Source: Bacteroidales bacterium
Lineage (GTDB): Bacteria; Bacteroidota; Bacteroidia; Bacteroidales; UBA7960
DNA: 7,699 bases
Direction: 5' to 3'
Assembly (NCBI GenBank): GCA_007132825.1
Contig: SLNX01000188.1
Location: forward strand, 1 to 7,699
Shown here: positions 6,037 to 7,699 of the stretch, piece by piece
Numbering within the stretch: the stretch's first letter is position 1
Layout: every line of letters begins with the position of its first letter
Program-made: the position numbers and the translations under genes
The notes under the pieces: model-generated
Told to the model about the DNA's origin: nothing
Seen by the model: only the letters and a program-made list of their open reading frames with translations
Databases searched by the model: none

Positions 6037-7371
6037 ATGGATTATTACGATTTAGCAGCAAGACTGGTAGGACGCGGACGTCGCCTGGGTGCAGATGAGG
6101 TGGAAGTTTTTATTCAATCCAGCCGGAATCTGTCAATCAGGGTTCGCAATGGCGACATTGAAACCATCCAGGAGTCAGACTCGGGTGGTGTCGGCTTTCG
6201 TGTTTTGGTAAATGGCAGCATGGGCTTTAGCCATTCCAACGACTTTAACGACAGGGCACTCACAGATACGTTGCAGCGGGCCATTGCCTTCGCTGAACTT
6301 ACCACTCCCGACGAAAACAACACCTTGCCATACGATTTGCCCTACACGGAGGTGGAAGGGCTTTACGATCCTGCCATTGCCAAAGTTGCCATGGATAAAA
6401 AGATCGACATGGCCCTTGAGCTGGAAGCGCTCGCGATGAAGGATGCACGTATCACACATAGCTCCGGTTCCTCTTTTGGCGAAGGGGAAACGGAGGTGAT
6501 CATTGCCAACTCGCGCGGCATGCTGAAAAGCTATAAGTCATCAGCTTGCTCCGTTGGGGTAAGTATTGTGGCAGAGAAAGACGACCAGCGTCATACCGGA
6601 TGGGAATCCTCCGTAAGGCGATACTTTGAAGACCTTGAACCGCTTGACAAAATTGCAAACAGTGCAGCGAAAAAGGCCTGGGAAATGCTGGACCCTCAGA
6701 TGGTAAGGACACAGCGTGCAGCGGTAATTTTTGATCCGGCCGTGGCGAGATCGCTGCTGGGTGGCATCATTGCCGCTATCAACGGGGAGCGCGTGCTGCA
6801 AGGCGCCAGCTTCCTGCAGGACAAAATGGATGAACGCTTTGCCTCAGAGCTGCTTACCATCATCGACGACGGAACCCGTCCGCGCGGTTTAGGGAGCAAA
6901 CCTTTCGACGGCGAGGGTGTTCCTGTTTCCAAACGGACACTCGTTGAAGAAGGCGTATTGCGTGGGTTTCTATATAATACCTACGCAGCAAACCGTGCCG
7001 GAACAGAAAGCACAGGAAATGCTTCCCGCGGCGGATTTTCCAGCCTGCCAGGGATCGGTACCCACAATCTCTATGTGAAAGCCGGAAAGCACAATCCTCA
7101 GGATATCATTGCCAATACAAACCGGGGAATACTGCTTAAAGGGGTTACCGGATATGGCATCAACCCGGTAAATGGCAACTACAGTGGCGGTGCAACGGGC
7201 TTCTGGATCGAAAACGGAAAAATTATTCATCCGGTTCAGGGACTGACCATTGCCGGAAGTGCCGATGACATCCTGAATCAGATTGACATGATGGGTAACG
7301 ACCTTGATATGAACCGGTCATTCACATCTCCCACGTTCAGGATTCGGGAAATGCAAATTGGAGGGGCATAG
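6037..7371 (+). CDS. tldE: TldE/PmbA-like partner of TldD, non-catalytic subunit
   Basis: This 444-residue protein has the PmbA/TldE fold. The N-terminal domain opens GADEVEVFIQSSRNLSIRVRNGDIETIQESDSGGVGFRV (start about 18), the family signature shared with TldD. The C-terminal domain covers about 225-444 (TIIDDGTRPRGLGSKPFDGEG, GINPVNGNYSGGATGFWIENG, NDLDMNR). The HExxxH motif found in TldD is absent, as expected for this subunit, which pairs with TldD to enclose the active site. No signal peptide or membrane segment is present. The start is well fixed because an in-frame TGA lies at 6007-6009, 30 nt before the ATG, so no hidden leader can exist. The gene follows tldD by 53 bp and ends in tandem stops TAG-TGA. 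Its lack of an export signal contrasts with the Tat signal of TldD. Confidence 0.94.
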   Translation: MDYYDLAARLVGRGRRLGADEVEVFIQSSRNLSIRVRNGDIETIQESDSGGVGFRVLVNGSMGFSHSNDFNDRALTDTLQRAIAFAELTTPDENNTLPYDLPYTEVEGLYDPAIAKVAMDKKIDMALELEALAMKDARITHSSGSSFGEGETEVIIANSRGMLKSYKSSACSVGVSIVAEKDDQRHTGWESSVRRYFEDLEPLDKIANSAAKKAWEMLDPQMVRTQRAAVIFDPAVARSLLGGIIAAINGERVLQGASFLQDKMDERFASELLTIIDDGTRPRGLGSKPFDGEGVPVSKRTLVEEGVLRGFLYNTYAANRAGTESTGNASRGGFSSLPGIGTHNLYVKAGKHNPQDIIANTNRGILLKGVTGYGINPVNGNYSGGATGFWIENGKIIHPVQGLTIAGSADDILNQIDMMGNDLDMNRSFTSPTFRIREMQIGGA

Positions 7372-7404
7372 TGACGTAATGGTATTAAAAAGCACAAAAA
7401 AATA

Positions 7405-7415
7405 ATCATTAATAA
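7405..7415 (+). repeat. Second copy of the 11-mer ATCATTAATAA
   Basis: This is identical to the word at 5995-6005 and lies 12 bases before the ATG of the next gene. It includes the TAA (7413-7415) that is in frame with that gene and limits its start. Confidence 0.2.
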
Positions 7416-7427
7416 AATAACATTTTT

Positions 7428-7699
7428 ATGGAAACCAAAGGACTGGAATACTACAAGCAAGCCGGACAGCGTGCCATGCAGTGGCATGCTGAGCATATTA
7501 AAAAAATGAAGCAATGCCGCTTTGACACCATCGCCGTGCACGGGATCTACTCAATGCAGGAAGCACTCGACTTCAACCAGGGGTCGATCATCGAACCGAT
7601 CTATATGTCCACCTCTCAGGCATATCGCGATTCGGATGAGATGGAAGCAGCATTGAGCTATCAAATCCCAACCTGGTGTTACTCCCGGATTGGTAACCC
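7428..7699 (+). CDS. Cys/Met-metabolism PLP-dependent enzyme (trans-sulfuration family), N-terminal part
   Basis: Ninety codons are visible before the right edge. From about residue 31 the protein reads FDTIAVHGIYS, then GSIIEPIYMSTSQAYR (about 52-67) and YSRIGN (85-90). These match the N-terminal pattern of cystathionine gamma-synthase, cystathionine gamma-lyase, methionine gamma-lyase and O-acetylhomoserine sulfhydrylase. The Tyr and Arg of the YSR motif contact the PLP phosphate of the neighbouring subunit. The first 30 residues (METKGLEYYKQAGQRAMQWH...) are a somewhat long, charged leader without signal-peptide character. An in-frame TAA at 7413-7415 limits the start to this ATG. The PLP lysine lies outside the window, so which reaction it catalyses cannot be decided. 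It follows tldE by 56 bp on the same strand and may be co-transcribed. Confidence 0.85.
   Translation, partial: METKGLEYYKQAGQRAMQWHAEHIKKMKQCRFDTIAVHGIYSMQEALDFNQGSIIEPIYMSTSQAYRDSDEMEAALSYQIPTWCYSRIGN

Noticed and set aside
4448..7371. A microcin/RiPP maturation locus built around TldD/TldE
   Set aside because: No precursor peptide, cyclodehydratase or dedicated exporter is present next to the pair, and the tolC gene belongs to a separate divergent unit. General peptidase roles are more likely.

Overview
The window looks like a chromosomal segment from a member of the Bacteroidota. I infer this from three things: the gene set (a MacAB/HlyD-type efflux TolC paired with an NtrC-type regulator and kinase, and a Tat-signal TldD), the AT-rich leaders with no clear Shine-Dalgarno sequence, and an exact copy of the Bacteroidota -7 promoter element TAnnTTTG ahead of the regulator gene. 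No database search was possible, so the lineage is an inference from family resemblance.

Left half (1-4275, all on the minus strand). Read in transcription order from right to left, there is a sigma-54-dependent NtrC-family response regulator (4275-2896). It overlaps by 11 nt a membrane sensor histidine kinase (2906-1554). A 156-bp gap follows, then a TolC-family outer-membrane efflux protein (1397 to beyond base 1). The gap holds a dyad (GTnCG-N4-CGnAC) about 95 bp upstream of a -24-like TGGCATG element just ahead of tolC. This fits a local circuit in which kinase and regulator switch on sigma-54 transcription of an efflux operon. The membrane-fusion and ABC or RND parts of that operon would lie to the left of the window.

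Divergent intergenic region (4276-4447, 172 bp). It is AT-rich. It holds a good -7 element for the regulator operon and a weaker candidate promoter for the rightward genes.

Right half (4448-7699, plus strand). Three genes lie head to tail with 53- and 56-bp gaps: tldD (with the HExxxH zinc-protease motif), tldE/pmbA (the non-catalytic partner), and the first 90 codons of a Cys/Met-metabolism (trans-sulfuration family) PLP enzyme that runs off the right edge. TldD carries a twin-arginine signal followed by a possible lipobox cysteine. TldE has no signal peptide, and an in-frame stop lies just upstream of its start. In the studied enterobacterial system the two form a cytoplasmic heterodimer. 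Here either the complex is exported together through Tat, or the two proteins work in different compartments. This is the most interesting point in the window.

No RNA genes, insertion sequences, CRISPR arrays or convincing intrinsic terminators were seen. There is no gene-free stretch over 300 bp.
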